Positions 21,007 to 33,420 of a stretch of DNA of 64,000 nt are shown here, in pieces. Each line of letters opens with the position of its first letter. The first letter of the stretch is position 1. Origin of the DNA: Diphasiastrum complanatum (lineage: Eukaryota > Streptophyta > Lycopodiopsida > Lycopodiales > Lycopodiaceae); contig CM055097.1 in assembly GCA_029204225.1 (NCBI GenBank), positions 42,512,858 to 42,576,857 on the forward strand, in the 5' to 3' direction. A program made the position numbers and the translations under genes. The notes below the pieces were generated by a model, which worked only from the letters and a program-made list of their open reading frames with translations, did not search any database and was not told the origin of the DNA.

Positions 21007-24000
21007 ATGGCGGTTGCAGCAGCGCGGCCCACTGTATCGGTGCAGAGCTTGGAGGGAGATGGCGGACAGGCGGGCAGCGTACCCCTCCCGGATGCGCTCA
21101 AGGCACCCATCCGCCCCGACATCGTGCAGTTTGTGCACACTAATCTTGCCAAGAACAAGCGCCAGCCTTACGCGGTGAGCACGAAAGCGGGGCATCAGAC
21201 CTCTGCGGAGTCATGGGGCACGGGGCGTGCCGTGTCCAGGATCCCCAGGGTTCCAGGAGGAGGCACCCATCGCGCAGGCCAGGGAGCATTCGGAAACATG
21301 TGCCGGGGTGGTCGCATGTTTGCTCCAACCAAGATCTGGCGCCGCTGGCACCGAAAGGTGAATATCAACCAAAAGAGGTATGCTGTAACCTCGGCTCTGG
21401 CGGCCTCGGCCATTCCTTCGTTGGTGTTGGCCAGAGGTCACAGGATAGAGAAGGTGCCTGAGATTCCTTTGGTTCTGAGTGATTCAGTGGAAGGCATTGA
21501 GAAGACTACATCTGCTGTGAAGGTTTTGAAGAAAATAGGTGCCTTCGATGATGTGGAAAAGGTTAAGGCGAGCTATAATATCCGCCGCGGTAAAGGAAAG
21601 ATGAGAAATCGGAGGTATATCTCGCGTAAGGGGCCGTTGATCGTGTACGGAACAGAAGGGGCTAAGCTTGTGAAGGCCTTTAGAAACATTCTGGGAGTTG
21701 AGATTGTGAATGTGGATAGGTTGAATCTCTTGCAGCTTGCCCCTGGCGGTCATTTGGGGAGGTTCATTATCTGGACAAAATCTGCCTTCGAGAAGCTGGA
21801 TCGGATTTTTGGGACCTTTGAGAAGAAATCGGAGATGAAGAAGGGCTATATCCTGCCACGTTCTCTTATCTCAAATCCAGATCTTTCGAGAATCATAAAC
21901 TCCGATGAAATTCAGAGCGTTGTGAGGCCAAAGAAGAACGAAATCACCAGGAGACCGTTGAAAAAGAATCCACTCAAGAATTTGGGGGCCCTTTTGAAGC
22001 TGAATCCTTACGCCAAAACGGCAAAGAGAATGGAGCTACTGGCTCAGGTTCAGAGAGCCAAGGCTAAACAAGAAAAAATTGACACAAAAAGAAAAGAACC
22101 AAAGGTATGGACAGACCCTTCTCGGAAGTTTCTTGATTTTTCTGACAAGTTTTGGACTATATTATGAATGTTAACGGAGTGTTGGGTTTCGCTTTTTAGG
22201 AGTTTTGCGTTTCAGGGGGGTGTGTTTAAGTAGTCTTCAGAAGGTTGAGGGTTATGCTTAATCTTAATCTTTTAGGGTCAGGAATCACTATCTTGATCCC
22301 TCATTGCTTAATCAATGTGCATTGCAAGTGTAAGATAGTTTAACCAAATCACTTAATTACAAGGCATTTATGGTCTAATCAGTTTTTAATAAAAAATAAC
22401 GAATCATAGGATCACTCGATATTAGAATCTGATCAAGTACCGTATATAAACAGTTGTGAAGTTGAAATGATGGAGAGGGGTTGATATCATGGAGGTCCAT
22501 GTAGAGGTTGATATTGTCATTGTTGGGTTCCGTTATTGCACTTTCATTTGCAATTGGGGACATTTCTAACCATGAAATTGGGCCTTAGCCTGAAAAAGCT
22601 ACACCCTTATATAGGACTGGACTTATATAATTTTTGGTTACTTGCAATAGGATAATTTTTATTTTCCTCTTTGTATGATAAATGTTGTTAGTTGATTTAG
22701 ACTTTGGATGATACAATGTGACAAATCAAAATAGTGTTAAGATTATGACCATTATATCCCTACCATGGGCCGACAAAGACCCTTTATTTATGCCATGAAA
22801 ATCTTGAAAGGAATTCATTTGCAAGAAAATTGTAGATGTTAATGATTCCATCCATGAGGGCTATGATTTCATCCATGAGAATCTTAGTATTTAAATTCCA
22901 TCCATGAGAGATTTCTATTTCGAGGGCTGAAAATTACAGCCAATCAAATTTGTAGAAAATAATGAGTTCCTATTATTATGCTCTACACAATGGTGGTTCT
23001 CAAACTCAATCTGGATTGTTGATTTCTCATGTCTCATTAATGGATGCATCAAGGAGCCATGTCTTTGATATATATTTCTTAACTCTTACAATATCATAAG
23101 TGATTAAAATTTTGGACTGATTATAGCTTGCAGTGGTTCTGCTGTAAGGAGTGAAGTGAATAGTGTCCTGTCACTCTTTATATCTTTTTCAGGGCTTTCA
23201 TTTGTAACTAGAAATGCCTTAAATTTCAGCCGGCAGGTTTTGATTTCCATGACCTGTGCTACATTGATAGGCATTTTGAATGTAATGTATCATTCCCAAC
23301 ATGTCCATTCGGAAGCCTGGTGCACTCTTAAAAACACGTATACTTGTGGGTATACTTCACAAAGAACTTTTCCTTTAGAATCCTCTGTGGGCATTATAGT
23401 ATCAAGAGAACTATGACCCATACATCATATTCTATAGAATAAAATGTTTATATTCCCTCATAATGCGAGGGGCCATAAGATATTTTCATGCATGAATATG
23501 ACTGCATGGGCCATTATCAGTCGTTTCTATATATTTGTTGGCTGTTTAGAGTGTTTATTTTCCAAAATAAAGGCTAAAAATAAAGCTGGAGTATTGCGGC
23601 CTTTCTTAGGTGGTTTCAGCTACATTCCAGCCCTCATTTGACCTGCATTGAGCCTTCTTCCACCCTCAGCCAACCTCTATCTAGTTCACTCTCATCCCTA
23701 TTTTGTGTGGTTTCAAGCATAGATGCCCAGCGTTTCTGAAACGCGTTTCGCGGTTCAGAAACGTGTTTTTGAAAATTCAAAAACGTTCCAGAAATGTTTT
23801 TTTTTTGGTTTTTTTTTGGGCAATATGGGTATCAGATGAAAGCTCTAATTAAGAGCATAATTAATGTGTAGTTTGCCGACTGTTTCGGGTGCAGGATGGT
23901 CCAGTTCAGGTGCATTAATCCATGTTGGGTTCTGTCAAGGATAAAAATTCAAAACTAACCTCTAGCCTGCTCGTTACGATCACAGATGGTCCCAGTAAGT

Positions 24001-27000
24001 GTGTTTTCGCTCAGGGAGTTGGAAGGCCAAATCATGAAGAGGCCTTACCGTCGGGAATCTTGGCAATGTGTGATGCCAATAGATTCATCTTGCAAAGAAG
24101 TTGGAGCATGAGATGCTTGTCCATTCAGAACAACACGAGTATTCAAGTGCACATTGAGCTTCGACATCCATCTCATTTTTATTTGGAGTAGTGGGGGAAA
24201 GCTTGGGTCCAAGTTCTTTATTAGACCCTTACAAAATTGTTAAGAGGAAATCTACATTTAAGTATGAATAGCTACCTTCAAAGTGTGTAGTGTAAGGCAG
24301 CCCAAGAGATACATGGGAGCCTAAGCTGAAAGGCAAAGTTAGATGCATCTATCACAATTTTTCTATCATTGTGCAATTCCTTTTAATGCTTCTAGGACAA
24401 AAGCTATGAGGAGATGGCTGGCTAGATTGCTAAGATTGGCTCGAGGTATGTTTTATTGTTGGCCAGTTATTGGCTTTTTGACCGGTTCTTGTCCCGGTTC
24501 TAGAGACCCTAATTGGCGGGTATGCTATTCGGCTTTTCTGTAGAAGTGGCGGGTATGCACTTTTCTAGGAACCGGCTGGCCAGTTCTCAACTTGGTGCTA
24601 GAGACCCTAATTGGCGGGTATGCTATTTCTCAAAAATCAGCTTTTGTGTTGAATTGGTGGGTATGGGCTTTTCTAGGTACCAGCCATGGTTTATAACCAC
24701 GGAGTCCCTTTAAGCCCTAGATAGAAGTTGAGAACTAGACCGCCAAGGGTACAAACCTTTTATAAATTGACTTTATAGAGAATATAAAACTCGAAATTTT
24801 TTACAAGTTTGTGAAGGGAAGTAACTAGTAACTCACCACGTAGGACAAGTGGTGGGCCAACATCCAAGTAGTGTGCAACAAGAATTTTATTAATGATTTC
24901 CGAAGAAGTAGTGTTTTCTCTGGTTCAGAATCGACCTTTTCAGAATCAGGATGAATCGGCATGAATCGTGGTTCGGAATCGGAAAGAATTGGCAATTTTT
25001 TTTGTTTGCATTTATTTAGATATAATGCTAAAAAGATATCTAATGTATTATGTATAATTTCTACGATGTGTCTAAAATCATATAGATGTTAGATTGCTAT
25101 TGAAAACATACATTTCGAAGTTCACTATTGCTAGTAGAAAGTTTAAGCCTGAAACCATATTACAATTCAGCGTTCACAGAATCTCAAGTGCACATAACAA
25201 TGCTGAAACTTCACAAACTAGATTGCATGCTCCAACTTCCACTTAACATTGGAATTTATGATTTCTTCATGATCCATTATCAAACATCCATGACACAATA
25301 TACTAGGTTAACATTTGAATACAAATCATAACATTGGCAAGCCAAAACAAAGAATCGTTAATGTCACAATCAAAGAATCGTTTAGAATCAAAGAACTTTT
25401 TTTTTTGGGGTCCGATACTTTCCGATTCGAATCAGACCCGACTGATTCTTTGACGAATTGTTGTTCGTTGGCGAACGAACCGCGATTCCTGGAAACACTA
25501 CGAAGAATTTTTTTTAAGTTACTTGAGTGTGAAATAAGGTGTGCTTTTTGTGCATAATAAATGTTGGCCAAAAGTTTTTAAACTCTTCTTGCTCTTTATA
25601 GATCTTTAAACATAAATAGTATATGTTGAGAACGTTCTCTAGGACCTGGTGGTCCTTGATAGGGCAATAATTGAACAAGTTTTATTTTTAAGATACTATT
25701 GAGAACCATTAAATAGAAGGATTTCAACTATAATTACCTTGCATTGGCGTTCCTTAGTTCAAACAAAAAACACAATACCCTGAACCGATGGGTATCTTAA
25801 ATATGTGGGAATCACCCAACATTGGACTGGTATGTTCCTTTTGGTTATGAAGCATGCGTCATAGAGATTGGGAGAGAGATTGTCACTTTCATTGATCGTC
25901 ATCACTACATTCTTGCTATCTTCAATAAGTTTTCAAGTAAGGAGCTACTAATAAGTATTTTGAGACTAATTTGCCTATAATGATGTCATGCTAGAGCTTC
26001 TAAGGAGGTACAATACTCTTTGAGGCAACTTGTAGTTTCAGATGAGTGGATGAATTGGTCTCTGCATTCTAGCGCCTTGGTGTTTGATGAGGCTTATTGG
26101 ACTGATTTGAAGCGTCAAATCGATGTGGTAACCCCAATCATCACTGTCGAGAGGCTTGTGGATGGAGAGGAGCCTTGTTGGCTAGGTATTGATTGGATGA
26201 TGAAAGTATCATGATGCTGGAGATGGATCATGAAAGGTGTGTAGAGCTGAAGATTTGGTTGTGACTCGTTGGGAGCATTACTTTGTTACACTCCATGTTG
26301 TGCTTATGTTTTGGACTTCAATCTCAGCGGAAGATTACATGGAGCAATAGCAAGGCTAAGTTGCGTTAAAACAGTGTTCCTGGACCCCAAGTTCCGGAAC
26401 GCAGTTCCAAAAAAACTCGAAAATTTATTTTTGCCACTATGCCCCATTTCACATATGTATTCCAGTTTTCTATTATTGGCATGACTGCCAGCAGCACTTA
26501 ATCATCTCAACTGCAGAGTAAATTGTAATTCACAAAGGCCCTGACTTATTCTATAGAACCCAAAGCTGGATAGGCATGTTAAGGCAAAAATGGAAAAAGA
26601 AGCAAGGTGTAGGGCATCATTTCATAGTTAGTAAGAGAAGCAAATGTACAACTTCCATACAGATGTATTGCTAGCATCCAGCCCTGGCCAAAGGTTGTTC
26701 AAGCAACTTTTACAAAACAATAGATAACAGTAGATCAACATTTTTAATCAACTATAAAACCTGCAGGGAAATACATGTGCGTGAGCGTTGAGCTACTGTG
26801 CTGTATTAGCCTGTATATGCTTTGCTAGTTAATGTTACATATCCGAACTTCGAAGACTGCCTTGCTTTTGTTAGTAGCTCTTGACACATTGTTGTTTGCA
26901 TCAAATTTCAATAGTGATGTATAATATTTCAATTTTTTTTACAGGCCTAAATGTTGTGTTTTCCCACTCCTACACATGGTTCCAAATTTTTTTTTGCAGC

Positions 27001-29033
27001 GTTCTGATCCGGAACGCTGCTGATTTTTGGAACCGTTATGGAGCTCTCATTCTGGAACGCAGCGTCCCAGAACGGGGCGCATCTGTGTAGCAAGGTTTCA
27101 TGAGGGTGGGGGGATGGCTTGAAAACTTTTGATTCTAATATAGACTGAAGATTCTAATATAGACTAAAGAAGAGTGCCGGGAATCAACTCTCTTTTTTAC
27201 AGAAAAAGGGTATTTTTGGTTCATAAAGTACATAGGCTAATAGATTGCTTTTTGTGGTGGAAAGAATATGGGCATATACACCATAGTTGAAGAAGCTCAT
27301 TATTCACATCCTCAATCATGGTGTAAGCTGGTCTCCTTGTGAGCAACAATGGAGTTCCCTTGGAAATGAGCCACCTTGAAAATGCATCGTTGGGGAATTG
27401 CAAGGGCCAATTACTTAGTTTTTTTAAATGCAAATTTACGTATGCTGGAGCAGTTAGAGTCGAGCTTGAAGCTAGAGCCATTCATTGGCTTTCACGAAGA
27501 GGATTTTGGTCTAGAGGCTTTGGTTCCTAACCTTTATTTATGATTTTCAATTAGCATGTTATATAACTTTTGAGGTTTAAATTTGTAAGCACAAATCATG
27601 ATAGTTAATGTTTCTGACTTGTTTCTTTTAGTTGATGCCATGTGGATGCATAATGATGATGTGGTGTATTGCGTATACAAATTTGCTGGTTTCGTTCTTG
27701 TTTTTGGGGTGTGATATTGAAACTTTTTTGTATTATGGTAAGTATGCTCCATGATTGAATTTTTGTATGTCTAACATGAGTCGTACAAATGCTATGTAAG
27801 GTTGCTGTTTGCTTAGGCAATGCAAGTCTAAGAAAGGGACACATTATTAAATTATTTGCAAGGATATTTTAGAGGTATATCTTAGAGCTTCTTTAACCAA
27901 TGTCACATACTTTTAAAAAACCTTTGCAACAATCAAGGTCTCATCCTATCGCGAACTTCCACTTTGCATATGCCATAGACGTATGCATTGTCATGTAGCT
28001 TAATATTGTTAACTACCACTTTTTATTTACAACATATGCATTGCCACGTAGTAAAGTTTCCGTCCTATTCTGGATTGGTCAAATTGTCGGTCTATTCGAC
28101 CTTTTCAAGTCGGTCCTAGGGTTTTCGAATTGGCGAATTGGATTCAGGGAGCTCAAATTTTTTTGTAGATTTGTTAGAATTTATGAAAGCCAAAAACATA
28201 GTTGCATAATGCATTGATAATAATAGATATCATGATTGAATTATAAGCATTAAAAATTCCAAATTCAATATTTCAATTATTAACCGTTTAAACTTTACCC
28301 AATACGTGTTACCTAACACCTGTATTATGTATGCTTTTAGGGTTTGAACTTTAAAACTGTAAACCTGAAAGAGATGTCAAATCATAGATGAATCATGAGG
28401 CAAATAACAATGGAATTATAAAGGTATGAACAATCTAGATTCCAATTTAAATTTATACAGAGTTCCAAAAAGTTATTAATAACTAATAAATTTTTCTCTC
28501 TTATTCACACACGCACACGCACACGCACACGCACACACATTCCATTGTGCTCTTACAACGAAGAAAAAAAAGTAAAACAAGGCCCCTCTGTAATCGTGTC
28601 CTGTGACAGATTTTTTTTTCCAGGGAAATTCCCTTTATCTCTTTATGATAATTAGGGGTGAGAAGCATTCTATGTACGTGAAGCATGCAAGCTGCTGCAT
28701 TATTCTGTAGTTCACTAGGCAGGAATTAGGGCATATGCATTCAAAGTCGATGAGTCAATGGAATTTTTCTGAATCAAGGGCGACAAATCGTGTGTGTGTG
28801 TGTGTGTTAAGCCTTCTTTTAACACTGAAATCCAGATATTTTCCACTGGGACTTTGAAACCCTTTCGTTAGCTAACATGAGCATCTTTAACTTCATGCTA
28901 TATCATGCAGGCGGATGGCGTGGATAAGGCAACTATCAGGAAGGCAGGTGATGCTTGGTACAAGACCATGACTTCAGACAGTGATTACACCGAGTTTGAT
29001 AACTTCTCTAAGTGGCTTGGGGTTACAAATTAG
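21007..29033 (+). CDS. RPL4: 60S ribosomal protein L4 (uL4), two exons
   Basis: Exon 1 is 21,007-22,104 (366 codons) and exon 2 is 28,911-29,033 (40 codons plus TAG), both at phase 0, giving 406 residues, the length I recall for Arabidopsis RPL4. The splice sites are AAG|GTATGG and ATGCAG|GCGGAT. uL4 binds 25S rRNA and its long loop lines the peptide exit tunnel. Diagnostic stretches: [80 protein letters not shown] and [12 protein letters not shown] in exon 1; [15 protein letters not shown] in exon 2. The ATG is in GCGATGGCG context and starts [13 protein letters not shown], like family N-termini. Reading through the donor would end at TGA 22,165-22,167 and lose the C-terminus. No disabling mutation is seen, and the promoter region carries telo-boxes. 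Confidence 0.96.
23718..23830. repeat. hAT-like terminus with subterminal palindromes
   Basis: Begins CATAGATGCCCAGCG and is followed by palindromic words (GAAACGCGTTTC, TTTTTGAAAATTCAAAAA). It strongly resembles the inverted right end at 27,050-27,087, so it is probably one end of a hAT-type element. No matching 8-bp target duplication was found for it. Confidence 0.4.
24501..24690. repeat. 98-bp tandem duplication, two diverged units
   Basis: TAGAGACCCTAATTGGCGGG recurs at 24,501 and 24,599 (period 98 bp). Each unit also carries an inner GGCGGGTATGC repeat and ends near TTTTCTAGG(A/T)ACC. It lies within the RPL4 intron. Confidence 0.75.
24909..25500. mobile_element. Non-autonomous hAT-type element (592 bp)
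   Basis: Left end TAGTGTTTTCTCTGG and inverted right end TAGTGTTTCCAGG form imperfect terminal repeats, followed by subterminal GAATCG/CGATTC words. It is flanked by 8-bp direct repeats CGAAGAAG (24,901-24,908) and CGAAGAAT (25,501-25,508), 7 of 8 identical, the target-duplication length expected of hAT elements. No coding capacity. Confidence 0.72.
25879..26214 (+). pseudogene. hAT transposase fragment
   Basis: Forward strand. [19 protein letters not shown] is followed, after stops and a frame change, by [32 protein letters not shown] and [10 protein letters not shown]. This order matches plant hAT transposases between DUF659 and the C-terminal dimerisation region (xxLxxMVVSxEW ... FW ... 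PLVxVLRLVDGxxP). Catalytic parts are not seen. Confidence 0.65.
26356..27087. mobile_element. Candidate non-autonomous hAT-type element (732 bp)
   Basis: Exact 8-bp direct repeats TAGCAAGG flank it (26,348-26,355 and 27,088-27,095). Ends CTAAGTTGCG and, inverted, CACAGATGCG agree at 7 of 10 positions. Both subterminal regions are rich in TTCCGGAACG-like palindromes. The right end also pairs well with the terminus at 23,718, so the true left boundary is uncertain. Confidence 0.5.
28501..28540. repeat. (CACACG)n/(CA)n microsatellite
   Basis: Alternating CA and CG dinucleotides within the RPL4 intron. A separate short (TG)n tract lies at about 28,790-28,807. Confidence 0.9.
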
Positions 29034-29357
29034 ATTCTTCCAGGATAGAGGAACTATATGTCAGGACTTTTGTTTTGCTTAGTTGTAGAAAGTGCCCTGA
29101 GAATGATATGTCCTTGGTGATCCTCTTTGGGTGAAAATTTTGAACTAGTCGTGGGTAATTATTGTTCTGTTAAATCTGAAGTGGACCAGCCCAAACGTCA
29201 ATTATGTTGCTGCGTGGACACTTTGCAGCGTATGCGAGTGGGAATTTTGATCTCTTGGGGAAATGAAATGACATTGAAGGGAGATGATCAATTGTTTTTA
29301 TGATATTAAAAGCAAGTACAATAACATTGAAGAATTGTTCTGGGATTTTAGTTGATA
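29034..29357 (+). other. RPL4 3' UTR and flank
   Basis: Sequence after the RPL4 stop codon. I see no perfect AATAAA at a convincing distance. The transcript end is not defined. Confidence 0.4.
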
Positions 29358-29436
29358 ATATGTGCAGGTATATGGCACTATATATTTTTTTGTGTGGTGG
29401 GTATTATGTGCAGGTATATGGCACTATATATTTTTA
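29358..29436. repeat. Short direct duplication
   Basis: TATGTGCAGGTATATGGCAC followed by TATATATTTTT occurs twice, starting at about 29,359 and 29,405. Confidence 0.75.
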
Positions 29437-29591
29437 TGCATCTTCAAACAGATGAGTAAAAGATTTACTTTCTGGATCACTTCACATTGTTGAAGGTTAC
29501 GATTACTCTCTCCCTCTTTGTCGGAATGTGCGAAGATGATGTTGCCCGTATAACACTGAATGGCAGATTATGAACTTTGAAAGTGACTTCA

Positions 29592-29813
29592 CCTATTTGT
29601 TTTTGGCATACTATGAAATCTGAAGTGCATAATTTTTTTTTTCACAAGAACATTATGTACATAGAATGTCCGTAGAAAATCATAAGGAGAATACCAACCA
29701 TAAAAGAATACCTATTTGTTTTTGGCATACTATGAAATCTGAAGTCCATATATTTTTTTTTCACAAGAACATTATGTACATAGAAGGTCCTTAGAAAATC
29801 ATAAGGAGAATAC
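29592..29813. repeat. Tandem duplication, period 119 bp
   Basis: 29,592-29,694 and 29,711-29,813 match with a handful of substitutions, both starting CCTATTTGTTTTTGGCATAC. Confidence 0.85.
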
Positions 29814-30163
29814 AGGTCCTATTTAGTGACCTTTACACCTGGTTCAACAGCTTAGTTATGGTGAGGCCTTTGAGAATGTGACCCATAAAGATGCATGAGT
29901 AGGTTAAAAACAAAATTTTATCCTTTTAACCTTTAATATTGGGAAAAAGGTCTTTTTATTGACTTTGATGCTTGGTTCAATGGCCGCTTAATTTATGGCT
30001 CGGCTTACTGGCCTTGACATGATTTTACTGCTATTTTATCAGGTGCAAAGGTCACCAAATTGACCAGTTCCCATACATAATATTTTGACTGCATCTTGGA
30101 TGCCCTGTGACATTTATCCAACCATTGATCAATGAAAGTTAACGAGATGTCCTTTTTGAGAAA

Positions 30164-30409
30164 GGGGTTGGATGTTTTCCCTTGTTAACGAAACATTTGA
30201 CTCCACAAAGCAGGAGGTTATGGAAGGGGATCTTTGGCTTGAACTTCACGCCTTAATGATGCAATGAAGCTTTAAGCTCTTTGGCTGGGGTTGGATGTTT
30301 TCCCTTGTTAACGAAACATTTGACTCCACAAAGCAGGAGGTTATGGAAGGGGATCTTTGGCTTGAACTTCACGCCTTAATGATGCAATGAAGCTTTAAGC
30401 TCTTTGGCT
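30164..30409. repeat. Perfect tandem duplication, unit 123 bp
   Basis: 30,164-30,286 and 30,287-30,409 appear identical by eye, starting GGGGTTGGATGTTTTCCC. Lack of divergence points to a recent duplication. Confidence 0.88.
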
Positions 30410-30429
30410 GGGTTGTACAGCACACCCTT

Positions 30430-30760
30430 TCAGATGAAAAAGGTTCAAAGGTCTTTACTGTGAAGGGCTTCTGCCCATTACGTGAGGCAGGAGGGAGTGA
30501 TTATCACATGACATTATTTGGTATTTTTAGACAGTATTGTATCTATAATATTTTAGCAGTCACTTATTTAACATGCTTTATTCATCATTATTTATGGAAA
30601 TGGATTCCAGAGGCTTGCTGTGTGTTGATGTGGCTACCTTTCATATCTGATCAGATAATTATGGATGCATTGCTTCGCTTCTTGTTTATTGTTGTAATTG
30701 GAACATATGTATCTCTAGGATTTATTGATAGTGTTGCTTCAAAGGTAGGTTTTTAAGTGA
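30430..30760 (+). other. Unidentified open frame ending at a good splice donor
   Basis: A 98-codon frame (30,460-30,756) rich in hydrophobic residues includes IIMDALLRFLFIVVIGTYVS and FIDSVASK, then AAAG|GTAGGT, a strong 5' splice consensus. It could be an exon of a membrane-protein gene or chance. I recognise no family. Confidence 0.25.
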
Positions 30761-32352
30761 GCTAGGTTGTTAGGTTGTCAATCCTTGATTGATGCTGCAA
30801 CTTTAATTTATATATCTTATGTATAATACACGATTGTATTTATGCTAACATCAAAAAATCAAGATTATACAAAACAATTTGACTTGCAATATTTTGCCTA
30901 CAACATGGATAACAACCACATTTGGAAGATTCTCACTTGGAAATTTTGCAATGGTCAAGAATATGAATACAATTTGAACAAATTTAATTGTGTTACATCC
31001 AAAAATTTCCCACTTGGCAAATTGCAATGATCAAGGATGCAAACACATGAAAGTTGAACAAATCTTGTGGTGTTAGTTCTAGAACTCTATTGTCATTCTA
31101 GAAAGTGGTCTCATCACCCTTCTCAAAATGACACCCTTTGCAAGGATGAGAAAGAAGCCACTTCTTAGAAAGTGGGCTAGACATGTTCTTTGTGGCATTT
31201 ATCTTGTTGCAAGTTACATGGAGTTTTGTCCAAAGGATGGATTATGGTATATGCTGTAGAGCGATCACATACCATGTTTATGTACTCTGGAAGCCTTCAA
31301 AAAATCCATGTACCAATTTGATTCATAGTTGATATTATTTGATTTGACACTTTTGGTAGATAAACTATAATCAAATGGTGTATGGCATGACATCAATTGT
31401 GCCCAAGTGAGACAACATCAATAATGCTTGAGTGAAGCAATACTTGTATACTCGGCATTTTGCATGTACAAACTATATAAATGTTTTTGTGTACAAATGT
31501 TTTGCTATGTTATGCTATTGGTATCTATACTTGGCTATCTAGATAATGCTATTTATGGATTTGGGGCATCTTCAAAGTCTTATTCTTTGTTCTGAATTTG
31601 TATCTCATCAACGTTGGAGGAAGGGGTGCATCATATGGTATTGCCCTCACAAGGATGCTCTAGATTAACTCCTGCCTGAATTTGTATGCATCATTGTTTG
31701 TGTAGTTCAACAAAGAAACACCCTGGTGCATTTATTCATAGGAAAAAGTAGTAGGTACATTGATGAAAAAGATATATACACCCCGAAGGGGAAGTTTAAA
31801 CAAAAGTAAGCTCAAACAAGAGCGAAGCTTGCAGTAAAGTTAAGATTAATCCAGATCCTGGCATTAAAAATGTGAAAACTACAAGACAATCACTATCAAA
31901 ATTACATTTATTAAAACTAGAAGTAAGGTATGATTGCAAAACCTAAATCAAAACTAGACTAAAAATTATCTTTGCAAGATCAATTTGCTCTTGAAGGTTA
32001 TACCACTCAAAAAAGATTTTCGCATCTTACAATTCATATCAACCACAACTGAATGAGTCATTTTGCTAGGGAGTAATCATTGAATGAAGGAAGCTGTGAG
32101 CCATGAAAAAGTACTCAAATTATATTTGAAAATTTTTAAAATCATCTCAATGCTCACAATTTTACATTCCCCAACAGAGGTATTCTTTGAGAGAAAATAC
32201 TTGTAGATAGATAGAATCAAGCCATCTATGTCCTTGTGAGTGTTGTTGGCAGATTTCATCTTGATACAAACATGTTTACAATATCATATATAGTTTTTTC
32301 TCCCTACATGATATTCAAACTTCAGTGGCCACTGCAAAATGAAAGACATAAT
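30761..32352. other. Spacer, nothing recognised
   Basis: AT-rich sequence with no coding motif, LTR edge or RNA gene that I can support. Confidence 0.45.
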
Positions 32353-33420
32353 TGATGGGGCAAGGGAGATAGAAGAACGTGAACGGAGAAGAGAGCAGGA
32401 ATATTGCGGAACAACTCTACCGTTCTAATCAGCTGCTAAATGTAAAAACAGTTTAATAGACAGCTAATGCTAAATGTAATCACAGCCTTAAGTGTTCTAA
32501 TTGCCCAACAGGATCTTAAAAATTGATTCATACTCTGAAACAAGAGTACAGTCCACCGAAGAGATTAGAGATGATTTGTATGTGGTACTACTGAAATCGG
32601 ATTCAATGTGAAGTATAGTTCTGAAATAAATGGAAGAGCAATATGATAACGCGAGTTCCTTAGGCGTACAAAACAGCCATCGTCTGATCAGAAACTGAGG
32701 AGTCGTAGACTTCCATGTTATGATCAGAGTGAGTAAACAAGCGCGATCAAACAACAATGAAAATGCATTTAGTCACAACAGGCATTCATCTACGTTGTAC
32801 ATAGATAAAAGCAAGTTGCTGCTATATTACACTGAAACACAATACAAAATAGCAATTACAACCAAAAGGGAGGCTCAAATAATGTGTCTCACGGACGGAG
32901 CGACCCGTAATCTGTGCTTGGATGATCTATTTATAGATTTCATCCGTGTATTAATCACATTGAATGTTTGTCACCTAATTAGGAAAGCTGTTGTACTTGG
33001 AAGTATATGGCTTTTGTGACAACTGTACACAATATATACGGTCAATAATCTAGCATCGTTGACGTGGACGAGGACGTCGCTGGAACGTTCCTCGTTTATT
33101 TTAGACGACCTTCGGGATTTTTCTCTCTCTTCGCATTTTTCGCAAAAAGCCGAAGGTGCCCTAAAAAGACGGTGATGTCTTTAAAACATCTTAATGCATG
33201 AGAGTAGATGACCTTCGGGAATTTTTTCTCTCTTCAAAAATTTTCTCTCTCTTCACATTTTTCGCAAAGAGCCGAAGGTGTGTTAAAAACAGAAGCTTTT
33301 GAACTATGAAAGTGTCACATTTCGGGGAAATGCGAAAAAGAAGCTGTTGAAAAACATAGTGTATTTCTACAGATTGTTGAAAAAATGTATTTCTGTAGAC
33401 TTGTTCTAAATGCAAGTTTT
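32353..33420 (-). mobile_element. 5'-truncated LTR, family of 50.7 and 55.1 kb
   Basis: Reverse complement of the LTRs at 50,703-52,279 and 55,074-56,601. On the minus strand it ends CTTGCCCCATCA at 32,353, exactly where similarity to the other copies stops, which defines the LTR end. About the first 300 bp are missing. It has a local duplication of the GACCTTCGGGA...GCCGAAGGTG segment (about 33,108-33,290). Confidence 0.78.

Larger units (their letters stand above)
22105..28910 (+). other. RPL4 intron 1 (6.8 kb)
   Basis: A GT-AG intron filled with repeats: hAT-like termini and a transposase remnant (separate entries), a 98-bp tandem duplication and microsatellites. 22,200-23,700 and 27,100-28,050 hold AT-rich sequence with no recognised feature. 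The size contrasts with the 105-388-bp introns of SPO11-2 a few kb away. Confidence 0.85.

Noticed and set aside
21140-21753. Several minus-strand ORFs across RPL4 exon 1
   Set aside because: Antisense shadows of a well-conserved coding exon.
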